Assembly (NCBI RefSeq): GCF_020379485.1
Contig: NC_063442.1
Span: forward strand, 15,374,009 to 15,438,008
Source of the DNA: Brassica napus
Taxonomy: Eukaryota; Streptophyta; Magnoliopsida; Brassicales; Brassicaceae
Direction: 5' to 3'
Length of the DNA stretch: 64,000 bases
Below the pieces are notes generated by a model, which did not search any database, had not been told where the DNA came from, and worked only from the letters and a program-made list of their open reading frames with translations. The translations under genes and the position numbers were made by a program. Shown piece after piece: positions 23,172-33,865 of the stretch. Every line of letters starts with the position of its first letter. The first letter of the stretch is position 1.

Positions 23172-24848
23172 TCAAGTACAGGTCACTTCATTGTCACATT
23201 GTTTGCTGCAATCCGCATCACTTACCACTGTTACAAGCCCTCTAGCTTGCATATCAAGAAACAACTCTGAAGCAGCAGTCATGTCTCCCTCTTTTTCATA
23301 AGCTCTAATCAAGAGATCAAACACAGCTGAATCAGGTCTAATCTCTCTTCTCAGCATTTCATCAAAAACCTGTCTAGCCTCCACCATCAACCCCTTGCTA
23401 GCTAAGCCGTTGATCAACGTCGTGTACGTTAGCAAGTCGAGCTCGAGACCCTCTTGAACCATTTTGGTTTTCAACTTAAACGCACCCACCAAGTTCCCTT
23501 GCTTACACAAACCAGCTATCCAACAAGTGTACATGAACTTATCCGCAACAAGTCCAGCTTCAAAGAGTCTCTCAACTTCTATAAAGTCTCCTTCTTTGCA
23601 CAAAGCATCAATAACCACAGTGTACATAACATCATTAGCTTTCTCTTTGCAGAAATAAGCTACAGCTTCATGTACCCGCCCGCTCTTCGCAAGCCCATCG
23701 ATCAGAGCCGTACGCGCTACAACATCAAGCTCAAACCCTCTTGCTATGAACTCTCCATACACCTTAACCGCATCCTTCACCCGCCCGGATTTAAAATAAC
23801 CATTCATCATCGTCGTCAAAATCATCTCATCAGGAACCAAACCACCTTTCTCCATATCATCTACCACCTCAGCTGCCTCCTTCACTCTACCAATACCGCA
23901 GAGTCCCGACACGATTACACCGTAAGCCGCGGTATCAAGCTTCATCCCTTGGTTAAGCAATTTGGCAAGAAACTTCATGGCGTTATCAGCATCGCCATTC
24001 TTGAAATACCCGTCGATAAACGCGGTGTATACAAGAGAGTTAGGCTCCACTCCATCCTCGCGCATTTGCAAATACAACTCCTCGCCCCTCTGCATTTCCC
24101 CTTGTTTGCAGAACCCATCTATCAACGCACTGTAAGTAACAACGTTAATAGACATCCCAACTTCTCTCATTTCTTCGTATAGCGAAACCGCAACCTCCAA
24201 GCCCACCCCGGATTTGCAATACCCGTCGATCAAACAAGTGAAAGTAACCACATTCGGAGCCAAACCATCTCTCTTCATAAACCTAAAGCTCTTCAAAGCC
24301 GATTCCAACTCTCCTGATTTGCAGAAAGAGTCTATCCAAGTACTGTAAGTAACAACGTTAGGAGAACAGCACTTGAACATAACACCCATATACAAAAAAA
24401 CCTCAACCAACATCTTCTTCTTGCCAAACCCATTAAACAATGAGTTGAAGCTAACCACATCAGGTCTGCAGATAAACAAACCATCGGAGACTCTTCTTAG
24501 CCTCTCAAACACCAAACTAGCGTTACCCACATCGCCGTTTCTACAGTACCCATCGATCAGAGAGTTGTAAGACACAACATCCGGTAAAGATCCGAACTTG
24601 GGCATGGCCCGAACGATGTCTTCAGCGAATTTAACCTGCCCTGATCTGCAAAGAAGCGATACGATTGAATTGAAGGAAGAGCGATGAGGAGTGTAGCCTC
24701 TGGAGACAAGGTAAGCTACGAGTTTGAGAGAGAGGACGCCGCAGCTGGAGTCGATGAGCCGATGGATGTGCTTGTTGAAGGTGAGTGGGTCTGGGAAAGA
24801 CGAAGACTTTCTCAGGCGAGAGAGAAATTGGAGAGCTTCTCCGACCAT
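23172..24848 (-). CDS. P-class pentatricopeptide repeat (PPR) protein
   Basis: Intronless, 558 residues. About fourteen 35-residue PPR units run from about residue 19 to 540, e.g. [18 protein letters not shown] at 89-106 and [18 protein letters not shown] further on. No E, DYW or SMR domain is present, so it is a P-class protein that binds specific RNA in mitochondria or chloroplasts and affects processing, stability or translation. The start is fixed by an in-frame stop just before the ATG. Length and sequence match what I remember of At2g01740. A 242-codon open frame on the other strand is an antisense shadow. Confidence 0.94.
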   Translation of the reverse strand: MVGEALQFLSRLRKSSSFPDPLTFNKHIHRLIDSSCGVLSLKLVAYLVSRGYTPHRSSFNSIVSLLCRSGQVKFAEDIVRAMPKFGSLPDVVSYNSLIDGYCRNGDVGNASLVFERLRRVSDGLFICRPDVVSFNSLFNGFGKKKMLVEVFLYMGVMFKCCSPNVVTYSTWIDSFCKSGELESALKSFRFMKRDGLAPNVVTFTCLIDGYCKSGVGLEVAVSLYEEMREVGMSINVVTYSALIDGFCKQGEMQRGEELYLQMREDGVEPNSLVYTAFIDGYFKNGDADNAMKFLAKLLNQGMKLDTAAYGVIVSGLCGIGRVKEAAEVVDDMEKGGLVPDEMILTTMMNGYFKSGRVKDAVKVYGEFIARGFELDVVARTALIDGLAKSGRVHEAVAYFCKEKANDVMYTVVIDALCKEGDFIEVERLFEAGLVADKFMYTCWIAGLCKQGNLVGAFKLKTKMVQEGLELDLLTYTTLINGLASKGLMVEARQVFDEMLRREIRPDSAVFDLLIRAYEKEGDMTAASELFLDMQARGLVTVVSDADCSKQCDNEVTCT

Positions 24849-25974
24849 TCATGGACATGGGATTCTTCTTCAGACGATTTCGAAAGGTTACAACTTTCAC
24901 GGACTAGGGAGAGGCTTAAAGTTAAACCCTACAAGGTTAAAAGAAGCGACCGCGGGTTTCGGTTCTAAACCGGTTTCGGTTCTAAACAACGAGACGGTTA
25001 AATGTATTCCAAAAATTCTTTATTCCTTCCTCTTTTGAAAGATGGTTAAAATTTATTCAAATAGAAAGGTTTTTTATTTTTACAAACTAATGCAAAACTT
25101 TGATCTAGCTTCGTTTTAAGGGGTTTTTTCTGTATTCCCAAAGTTCTCTTTATTCCTTGTTTTTTCAAAGAATGTTAAATCTATTCAAATAGAAAAAAGA
25201 ATTTACAAACTAATGCAACTTTGATCTAGGTTGTGTCTATAGTTTTTGTGTTAAAACAGAAACATAAAATTCTACTCTATTCTCGATAGTCAAACCAAAC
25301 CCCCATAGCTTGGATCAAGTAATTCTTTCCCTTCCAATGCAAATATATAAACGATCATAAAATTCTATGAGTACAAAGTCTTATTTAATATATAACCATA
25401 TTAAAAGTACACTATATATGTGTGTGTGTGTGTTAATATCATTTAAGTTTAACTATATACTATAGAAAATAGGTAAAAATGATTGTTTCATAAAAAGATT
25501 ATATATAAATAAAAAGAATGAGTATTTTGATTTATGTGTTCCTACCAATTCAATTATATATGTAATAATTATTTACTTCTCGATTATTTAATAAATATTA
25601 ATTATTTATTATTTTATAATATGTAAAATGCAATATAAATAATAGTGTACGTAAAAAAAAATTGTGTAGTGAATGTTCTTTCTGTGCAAGATGCGGATCT
25701 TAATCTAGTGTTTAAATTATTAGAATTGCATAGCTAAAAAAATTAACGATTCAGTTATCCATTTATATCTTAATTTAGAAAATGTTCGACGATTATTTTG
25801 GGAGGAAAAGGTACGAGCATTAACTTAGCCTCAAGACTAGAACAAAGAAAAAAATTCTCGAGAGTAATAGTAAAATTAGTTTTTATATATACATAGCTGT
25901 AGGATAAGAAATAACAAAAAACAAAAAACAATTATTTTGCAACTATTTTTGGAAGACAGTATAATGAATAGCGG
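24849..25974. other. PPR promoter side and AT-rich spacer
   Basis: The first 150 bp hold the PPR 5' region. Near 25010-25210 a stretch is imperfectly repeated (TTATTCCTT...TTCAAATAGAAA twice, about 130 bp apart). A TG microsatellite lies near 25421-25433. No gene supported. Confidence 0.5.
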
Positions 25975-26201
25975 ATGGAGAGGAATTATAGCGAGTTGTC
26001 TCTTTTGGTTTTAACCACTGTTTCCTTTCTAAGAGTCGAGTCGGCAGTCATCCCAACCTCCCGGGAAGTAAGTGTTCTGTTATTATACCTCCTACGGGTG
26101 GATTTCTTAACTACTGTTGGAATCGTGGCCAAAAAGATTGTCAAATCAAGCCCCACCCGGTGACCATTGGAGATAATAATCATTGCTGGTGCACGAAGTA
26201 G
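25975..26201 (+). pseudogene. Possible frameshifted cysteine-rich secreted peptide (defensin-like) gene
   Basis: An ATG at 25975 opens a frame with a signal-peptide-like start (LSLLVLTTVSFL, then VESA). About 90 bp on, another frame reads SKCSVIIPPTGG, then NYCWNRGQKDCQ and finally HCWCTK before a stop at 26199-26201. The five cysteines with a final CxC recall plant defensin-like or SCR-type peptides. A TATATATA stretch lies near 25882. The two parts are in different frames with no intron that rejoins them, so it is a pseudogene or a coincidence. The family is unproven. Confidence 0.3.
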
Positions 26202-26275
26202 GATATGGTAAATAAATATATTGACTATGACATACATTGATCATGTTAGCTTGTACAGTAGTAACAAATTCCACA

Positions 26276-26416
26276 AGGTGACTGCGGTTTGAGCGGTGCG
26301 TGACAAGCGGTTCAACTGCGGTGCGGTTCCAACAGTTATAAAAATGTATAAATATATAGTATATGTATAGATTTTTGTTACTATTAACTGCGGGACGGGA
26401 CGGAACAATGGTCACC
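26276..26416. mobile_element. Short GC-motif hairpin element (GCGGTTTGAGCGG family)
   Basis: A GC-rich left end (GGTGACTGCGGTTTGAGCGG) and a right end (GGACGGGACGGAACAATGGT) enclose an AT core. It resembles the GCGGTTGCGG element at 41790-42380. No clear target duplication; ends approximate. Confidence 0.4.
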
Positions 26417-27238
26417 ATTCGAAGTACTATTATTATATATATCTCAATTAATTTGTTAAAACTAATGTTTTACATTTTTAATATATTTCATACAATGAAA
26501 AATGTTCTTAATTTATATTATATGCAATTCCAAAATATATATTTTGAGTATAAATTAAAAGTGATTTTTTGGTTATGATATTTGTCTCTATGAAAAACTA
26601 GTTACATCCCTTATATATTAAAGGTAAAACATTGTAATAAATGCGTTCAAACTAAATTGGATACATGTCATGTATACAAGCATTGTGATAAATGTGTTCA
26701 CACTAAAATGGACACATGTCATATGTAGAGAGTTTCTCACCCAAACTCTACATAAATATGTTTACACTATGTACTTTATTTATTTTTTAATATAAAACTC
26801 ACATGCATGATTTTTCTTTATGTTATTTTTACTATTTACGAATAGAGCTAGACAAATTATTCATAAATTTTGATTCGAACTAAAAAATCCAGATATTCGT
26901 TACTCTACGAATCAAATCAAATACTAAAATGAAATATCCATTAAAAAACAAATCACAAATATCAAATTTTGTAAGAGCGAATTTGATCCGTTATATGCAT
27001 ATATATAAGTTATATATTTAAATAATTATATATAAATTATATATTATAGTTTCTATAAATTTTACAATATTTTTGTTTTAAAATAATTTCATTTTAAGAA
27101 TTTTATTTTTCATGTATTATTTTAAAAAAAGTCATTTAATATTAATTAACAGTATCTTTATATATTTATCAACCATCTTTATATACTTTTACATACACAT
27201 ATATGTGCACATTGACGTGAACACCTTATAACTAAGTA

Positions 27239-27848
27239 CTAGATTTTGACCCGCGCTTTTAAAGCGCGGGTTTACTTTTTTATTTTTTAATTGATAAATA
27301 TTTAGTAAATGTCGTATTTTTATATATTTGTCTTTTATTTTATAAAAAACTTAAATTTTTTATCTTTATTTATTGTATTTCATTTTAAATGACTATTTAT
27401 GTTTAAAAAATTAAACTTTATTTTTTTAATGAATTAAGTTGGTATAACTCTGATAAATTAATTTTATTATGTGGTTAATATTTTAATAAAAAAATTATAT
27501 AGTTTTAATAAAGATTTGAACTTTTCAATAAAAAATTCAATTATTTTTATGAATGCTTAAATTATATAAAGAAAAGAAAAAAATAATAATTAAGAATAGT
27601 TGAAAAAAAAATATTTGAACTTAGACTCAATGGCCCAAAGGAAAAAAAAAGTGAAAATTGAATCTGATTTTTTAGTAGGCCCAAATGGCCCAAGAGAGAT
27701 TTGATGTGTGTTGGATCCAAAAATAATGACCCAATATAAATTTGTTATTAATATTACTTAATTGCCCTTAATGAAACATGCAATGTTAGTGAAGGAAAGG
27801 GCAGGCTAAGGTAATTATGACAATAGGATCCTGCTTTAATAGCATAGA
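27239..27848 (-). mobile_element. Helitron C, 610-bp non-autonomous
   Basis: On the minus strand it starts TCTATGCTATTAAAGCAGG at 27848 and ends with the palindrome CCCGCGCTTTAAAAGCGCGG, then GTCAAAATCTAG, at 27239. Flanking A and T fit the Helitron target. Same type as Helitrons G and I. Confidence 0.85.
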
Positions 27849-28707
27849 TTTACCACAACTGAAATATCTAATTTTTTTGAAGTTAAAATATTCTTTTTCT
27901 TAATGATTCTTTCACTATCGAGCAAATTGTAGTAAAATGATTTGTATTAATAATTTTCTTTTCTTTTTTTTTAACTATTATCCGTTTAGAAACTATAATA
28001 TGAAACCATTGGTTAAACATCACGACTATCTAAGATTCATAACATGAAAATAAACAAATAATAATAATTTTTGATTATCACAGGAAAAAAAAAACCAAAA
28101 ACATCAAACATGCACTACAAGAAAACATCGGCATACTGAGGGAAAAAATCGTCGGTATGTCATCGGAATAACGCTATTCCGAGGACATACCGACGAAAAA
28201 AGTCCTCAGAAATATCTCCTCGGAAATTCATATTTCCTCGGAATTCCGCGGGAAATTTCCGACGGAATTCCGAGGAAAAAAAACTCCGAGGACACAAAGT
28301 TCGTCGGAAGGTTCCTCGGAATATACCGAGGGACGCCTTCCTCGAAATATTTCGATGGAATTCCGATGGTCCAATCCTCGGAAGTTTCGACGAAATATTC
28401 CTCAGAATGTTTATCGGGAAATTCCGAGGAACTTCTGTCCCTCGGAAAATTCCGAGGAACTTTCTTCCCTCGGAAAATTCCGAGGAATTTCGGTCCCTCG
28501 GAAAATTCCGAGGAACTTTCTTCCCTCGGAATTTCGAAAAAATTAACTGTTTAAATTTTTTTTTTTTTTAAATTAAAATTTTTAAAATTTAAATTCGAAA
28601 ATTTAAAATTAAAATTAAAATTGAATAAAACATAAAACATTAAAACATAGTAGATAATATTCAAAGTTAAATAAAACATTCCGAGTTTTTGGTAAAAAAA
28701 AAAACTA

Positions 28708-28974
28708 CGGGTCTTGAATGTTCGGGAACACCTCGTTCGGCTACATCCTCTTCATCATCTCCATCATCTGCTCGTTCAGCCTCTTCTGGGTCTCATAGCC
28801 CGCCTGTTGAGCTGCCATCTGGGTCTCCAACGCAGATATCCGATCATCCTTGTCCTTCAGCTGATCCGTAAGAACTTCTGGATCAACATATGGCGGTGGT
28901 GCAGAAGAAGGAGCAGCCGACCGGGAGCGAAGACCCAAACCGACCAAATGTCCCTTTTTCTTTGGAACCGACTG
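28708..28974 (-). pseudogene. CACTA transposase, C-terminal exon remnant
   Basis: After an AG acceptor near 28975 the frame reads VPKKKGHLVGLGLRS, a Ser/Ala/Pro-rich linker, then a coiled coil (LKDKDDRISALETQMAAQQ and MMEMMKRM). This is the usual C-terminal coil of plant Ptta/En/Spm proteins. An early TAG interrupts MKRM-PNEVF, and the original stop follows about 12 codons later. Confidence 0.7.
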
Positions 28975-29061
28975 AAATATAAATAACCAAATTTAAATAA
29001 TATAAATTGATGATAAAATAAGAATCAAGAAATAAATAAATTGAACTTTAAAAAAAAAAAC

Positions 29062-30129
29062 TTACCGATTCAACGATTTCGTTGATTCGAACCCGGAACA
29101 AGTTGGTCGAAGCCGTCGAATCGTCATCAACGGGCTGAAACCATCAGTACGTAATCCAAGGTAGACATTTCTTCTCTCATACGCAAAGTCGGGATACTTT
29201 GATTGGAAATGCTTCCACGCTTTTGCATCTGAAGGATGTCTGATCTCACCATCTGTTGAGTGCTCCGCATGCCATCTCATTGGTTGCGCTGTACGTTCAG
29301 ACAGATACAACTTCTGCAACCTTTTCGTCAAAGGCAAATACCACATCCTTTTATATGGCACTGGAACTCTTCCCCTCGTATCTTTATAACGAGGCTTCCC
29401 ACAAAATTTGCATGAAACCCGCTGTTCATCCGCCCTCCAATAAATCATGCAGTTGTCTCTGCATACATCTATTACCTGATACGATAAACCAAGACCAGCT
29501 ACGAGTTTCTGAACCTCGTAGTATGAGCCAGGAGCTACATTATCTTCGGGTAGAATACCTTTTACATAATCAGCAATCGCATCCACACAGTCTTCCGCCA
29601 AATTATAATCCGTCTTAATGCCCATCAATCTTGTAGCAGATGATAAAGCTGAATGACCATCTCTGCAACCTTCGTACAATGGTTGCTTTCCAGCATCCAA
29701 CATATCATAAAATCTCATAGCTTCGGCATTGGGTAAATCTTCCCCTCTAAAATGATCATTTACCATCTGCTCAGTACCTACACCATAATCTACATCTGTT
29801 CTAATTGGTTCTTCTAATCTAACCGCTGGCTGAGGTTCGCTAGTACTACCATGTTCATAATCAGTTTTCCCATGATGATACCAAATTTTGTAACTTCGTG
29901 TAAACCCACTCAAATATAGATGAATCCAAACATCCCACTCTTTAATAACTTTTTTATTTTTACAATTAGAGCAAGGACATTTTAACATACCTGTTTTTGC
30001 TTCCGGTTGTCGGTGAACTAACCCCATGAATTCGGTTATACCTCGTTGGTATTCTTCCGTAAGCAATCTCGTGTTCGGATCCAAATGAGGTCGATCGATC
30101 CAAGAACGAAAATAATTTGAAGAAGACAT
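29062..30129 (-). pseudogene. CACTA transposase, N-terminal part (Transpos_assoc and start of tnp2)
   Basis: 355-codon open frame. Residues about 5-90 form the transposase-associated domain with CPCSNCKNKK and WDVWIHLYLSGF. From about 175 the tnp2 family begins, with RDNCMIYW and a zinc-ribbon-like CKFCGKPRYKD. After NVYLGLRTDGFSP the frame jumps into sequence belonging to the C-terminal region, so the DDE core is deleted. A GTAAGT donor lies at the end (near 29066). The ATG at 30129 begins the family's usual start (MSSSNYFRSWIDRP). A truncated protein could still be made. Confidence 0.88.
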
Positions 30130-30694
30130 GTTTTTTATGAATCAAATTCGTGTGTAAAGAGAGTGAGAGGGAGGATGAAGATATGGAGTGAATGCAGAGG
30201 AAGAGGGGTGCTTGTATTTATAGTTGAAATGCTACCGACAGACCGAGGAAATTCCGACGGAATTCCGATGCCAACGGCTAGTTCGTCGGAATTTCCTCGG
30301 AATTCTTAAAATCCGCCAACGGCTCTCCAACGGCTCTCTAACGTCTATAATATTTCCTCGGAATTCATCGGTTTTTTCCGAGGAATAAAATTTTCTTCGG
30401 TATTCCATAAAAATATTCCGACGGAATGAGATTTCCTCAGAATTCTGTCGGTATATTCCGAGGAAATTTCGAGGAAACCAAATTTTGTGTTTCCTCGGAA
30501 TATCCTCGGAAATTCCTCGGGATTTTCCGAGGATTTCATTTTCCGCCGGAACGTCCGTCAGAATACCACTGTTTTCTTGTAGTGATGAACAAACCAAATA
30601 AAACCGAAACGATATCCAGATTAAACAGATTAATGTCTCTTTATTAAAAAATAACAAAACTAATAATTACATTTCATGCAAGGCGCGGATTATT

Positions 30695-30766
30695 ACCTAG
30701 TATTTAATATTTTGAATACTGCAAAAATATACCTAGTATTTAATATTTTGAATACTGCAAAAATAT
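30695..30766. repeat. 36-bp tandem duplication at the Helitron B 3' end
   Basis: ACCTAGTATTTAATATTTTG and the rest of a 36-bp unit are repeated exactly at 30695-30730 and 30731-30766. The unit includes the terminal CTAG of Helitron B, so the duplication followed the insertion. Confidence 0.85.
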
Positions 30767-32242
30767 ACTCTTGATGATGATTGTTGCTAACTTACAGGTT
30801 ATTTAAAGATATAGAAAAATAAATACTTTAGACTAACATATTTTAAGTTTTTCAAACTTACCACACCAAATTTACACTTAAAAATTGCACCAAATATTTT
30901 AGAAAAAAAAATAAAAATATATATATGACAGCACTAGTGGAATAAATAATAGACTGAATTGGGTGAAAATCCTAGAAGAAGTAACAAATTAAGAAAATAC
31001 CTATGTCATAAAAATTGTGGGGATTCAAAATGATCCAGTATTGATGAAAGGACAAAATTGTCCTTCTGTCTATGAGAGAGAGATTTACATTATGATTGGT
31101 GATGATAGGTTAAAAGCTAAAAGAAAAATAAATGTAACTGAAGAAATATGATCTCTTCGAAAACAAGGTCAAATCGGATCGAGCCAGCGAAAAATGCTCG
31201 AAAGCAAGCTTATAATCCGGAATATACGACTTCACCTTACCGTTGAAAATCTTCTTCACAACAAAGCGATGTTGATACCGACAAGAAAATCAGAGCCATC
31301 AATTTTGTTTTCTATGTTAAATGATCAAAATAGTGTGTTTAGTGATAGATTTATATAATTGGAACATAAATAATACGAGTCGCATAAAAATTTGATGATA
31401 TAGGAGAAAACTGAAGCCAGTGGTCATGAAAACAGCTTGAGCTGTCGAAAACCCTAAAAACAATTGTGAGAAGAAGATGAGTTATTTACATTTTTGCCGC
31501 TCATCAAAGTAAAAAAATAAAATCAGTCTAACGTGTCACTCGAACCCTGGGAAACTGTGTTTGAGAGTACCAACTTAACCCACCAGACCACCGTAACATA
31601 TTCAAATATAACTCGCAAACTATAAAACATAACCCTTTATATCCGAAAATTGGTATTCAAGGAAATTTAGCGACATGTTAGATCGACCTTAGAAATAGTT
31701 TGGTGGTTTTTAATTAGCGAGGGAACAGAAACACATGTTGGGTTAAAATAAAATTTATGTTGCTAAAGATAGTTGTGGAAATTGATTTAGGAATTTAGCA
31801 TGTTTTATGATGTAAACATACGCTAAACAGATTTTTAACCGGGCAACTCTTTGTGTGTAGGGTTAACAGCAGCTGCTAAAAGCCAAAAAATATATTTGCA
31901 CTAATCCAAAACATGTGTGTGTGTAAACATGTTAGCAGAACGTGGCGAAAGTTTTTTTTAATATATTTATGTTAGCATGTTAACTAATTCAATAAAAAAC
32001 TAATCATTTTAGTGATCGTTTAACACTTTTACTGTGCAGGTTTCGTCTTAGTTTAAGAATCAAGGTGACTGGCTAAGACATTTATACAACGATACACGCA
32101 AGACTTGGTAGTTAAAAAGGTTTTTATTATACATTAAAACAGTCGTTCAAAAAAAAAAATATACACTAAAACGAAGGAACACATAAGACAGAAAAGAGTG
32201 ATACCCACCCGTAAACAACACCAAAAGAAACGTAGATATGAC
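30767..32242. other. Intergenic, with gene-like and SINE-like scraps
   Basis: Mostly AT-rich. On the minus strand near 31290-31150 a short frame reads KIFNGKVKSYIPDYKLAFEH, which looks like protein-coding debris of unknown origin. Near 31530-31600 there is a tRNA-like piece (see next entry). No complete gene. Confidence 0.4.
31530..31600 (-). mobile_element. tRNA-derived SINE head
   Basis: On the minus strand GGTGGTCTGGTGGGTTAAGT resembles a pol III A box region and CAGGGTTCGAGTGAC a B box. Brassicaceae SINEs have such heads. The body and tail are not clear. Confidence 0.45.
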
Positions 32243-33032
32243 TGTAACACCCCCGATCCAGAATAAATAAAAATTAATTAGTTTGCGATGCACCAATCAA
32301 ACAAGAACATGCACGACGAACTAAAGAACTCTAACCAGATCGAAGATACTACTACCACGTGTCCGAACATTTAATCTGAGGTTCCCAGATCAGATCCGAA
32401 ATCCTAAGATCATATGTCCAAGAACGGGTTTTTTAGCGATTCTAAGTTAAGGCTTTGCAACCCGAGTTTGAAACCGTTAGTTAGTTCGTCCCGGACTAGG
32501 ACTAGTATCATATGGAATCCAAGCATTTCACAAACCCTTTTTTTTTATTCATATATACTTTAAGTTCAACCACATCAAAATTTATACATGTTCGGCCGAT
32601 GTTCAAAACCATATCTTACATATTACAAAACGTACATGTTTGCAAAAGGTAGCAAATCTACACCAACAACTTTGTGCTCCTCCGTCCCAATGGAACCTAC
32701 TACTACGGGTTACCTGCAAAACAAAGAGTCTAATGAGCAACTATTTTGCTCAGTGAGTCGGGTTTCCTAACAATTATTTATCCCCCCATTATGCATCAAA
32801 CATTAAGCAACAAGGATCAATTATATTAAGAAATATGCAATGCAAAAATAAAGCAATCATGTAAACAAACATCCACTCTTCACGAGTGGTTAGATCATTA
32901 TCGATCATCGAGGACTGCCTCTCGCCATTGGTTCCTATCTTGATACGAAGTCCATAACACATCCCTTCTTGCGCCTATTGACTCTAAACACAAAGTCTAA
33001 AAAGCCGATGGCCCGGATAACACACTTGCCGC
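32243..33032 (-). repeat. Inverted LTR fragment at the left of the gypsy element
   Basis: Reverse complement of the 3' part of the gypsy LTR (matches 40207-40997). It starts TGTAACACCCCCGATCC, the inverse of the LTR end. Its first 644 bp are the inverse of the truncated forward LTR that follows at 33032-33673, with a spacer of about 145 bp. The arms differ by only a few bases and small indels. Confidence 0.9.
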
Positions 33033-33673
33033 TCGTGAAGAGTGGATGCTTGTTTACATGATTGCTTTATTTTTGCATTGAATATTTCTTAATATAATTG
33101 ATCCTTGTTGCTTAATGTTTGATGCATAATGGGGGATATATAATTGTTAGGAAACCCGACTCACTGAGCAAAATAGTTGCTCGTTAGACTCTTTGTTTTG
33201 CAGGTAACCCGTAGTAGTAGGTTCCATTTGGGATCGGAGGAGCAAAAAGCTGTTGGTGTAGATTTGCTACCTTTTGCAAACATGTACGTTTTGTAATATG
33301 TAAGATATGGTTTTGAACATCGGCGAGCATGTATAAATTTTGATGTGGTTGAACTTAAAGTATATATGAATAAAAAAAAGGGTTTGTGAAATGCTTGGAT
33401 TCCATATGATACTAGTCCTAGTCCGGGACGAACTAACTAACGGTTTCAAACTCGGGTTTCAAAGCCTTAACTTGGAATCGCTAGGAAACCCTTCTTGGAC
33501 ATATGATCTTTGGATTTAGGATCTGATCTGGAAACCTCGGATCAAATGTTCGGGCACGTGGTAGTAGTATCTTCGATCTGGTTAGAGTTCTTTAGTTCGT
33601 CGTGCATGGTCTTGTTTGATTGGTGCATGGCAAACTAATTAACTTTTATTTATTTCAGATTGGAGGTGTTACA
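33032..33673 (+). repeat. Truncated 5' LTR
   Basis: Matches the last 645 bp of the 3' LTR (40353-40997). It lacks the first 1.6 kb, including the TATA box at 39466, so this copy has no promoter of its own. Ends GGTGTTACA. Confidence 0.9.
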
Positions 33674-33680
33674 ACGAAGG

Positions 33681-33692
33681 TGGTATCAGAGC
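33681..33692 (+). promoter_or_regulatory. Primer binding site (initiator Met tRNA type)
   Basis: TGGTATCAGAGC lies 7 bp after the LTR end and is complementary to the 3' end of initiator methionine tRNA, the usual primer of plant gypsy elements. Confidence 0.85.
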
Positions 33693-33865
33693 ATGGTTCA
33701 CTTTGCTCACTTGGAAACCTGTTTTCAATAATTTATCGAGTCAAAGGTGTCGCAAAAGGTAGAATAGGAAACCAACATGCTCCTTTGTTAGATAAGTTGA
33801 GATTAGTACTTACCCTGGGTTGTACTGCATTATGTTTCCAAGACGTACAAGGAGTGAGGAGCCAA

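Larger units (their letters stand above)
28113..30584 (-). mobile_element. CACTA (En/Spm) transposon, internally deleted
   Basis: 2472 bp with the ends CACTACAAGAAAAC and GTTTTCTTGTAGTG and a 3-bp duplication ATG (28110-28112, 30585-30587). Both subterminal regions (28140-28550 and 30235-30560) are packed with TCCGAGGAA/TTCCTCGGA motifs, the usual transposase-binding arrays of this superfamily. It encodes the first and last parts of a transposase on the minus strand, with the catalytic middle deleted, so it depends on another element to move. Confidence 0.93.
26607..30700 (+). mobile_element. Helitron B, host of two nested elements
   Basis: Starts TCCCTTATATATTAAAGG after an A (26606) and ends GCGCGGATTATTACCTAG at 30700 before a T. 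The 5' and 3' ends match Helitron A, but the 3' hairpin is degenerate. About 1 kb belongs to the Helitron; the rest is Helitron C (27239-27848) and a CACTA element (28113-30584). No coding of its own is seen. Confidence 0.7.

Noticed and set aside
23454..24182. A 242-codon open frame on the plus strand
   Set aside because: It is entirely antisense to the PPR gene and reflects its codon pattern. No domain is visible.
24684..25038. Plus-strand frames of 94 and 104 codons at the PPR start
   Set aside because: They overlap the PPR N-terminus in antisense and have no recognisable domain.
26158..26416. Perfect 11-bp inverted repeat GGTGACCATTG / CAATGGTCACC
   Set aside because: No target duplication, and the left copy lies inside the cysteine-rich frame. 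It may be chance, so the element was annotated only from 26276.
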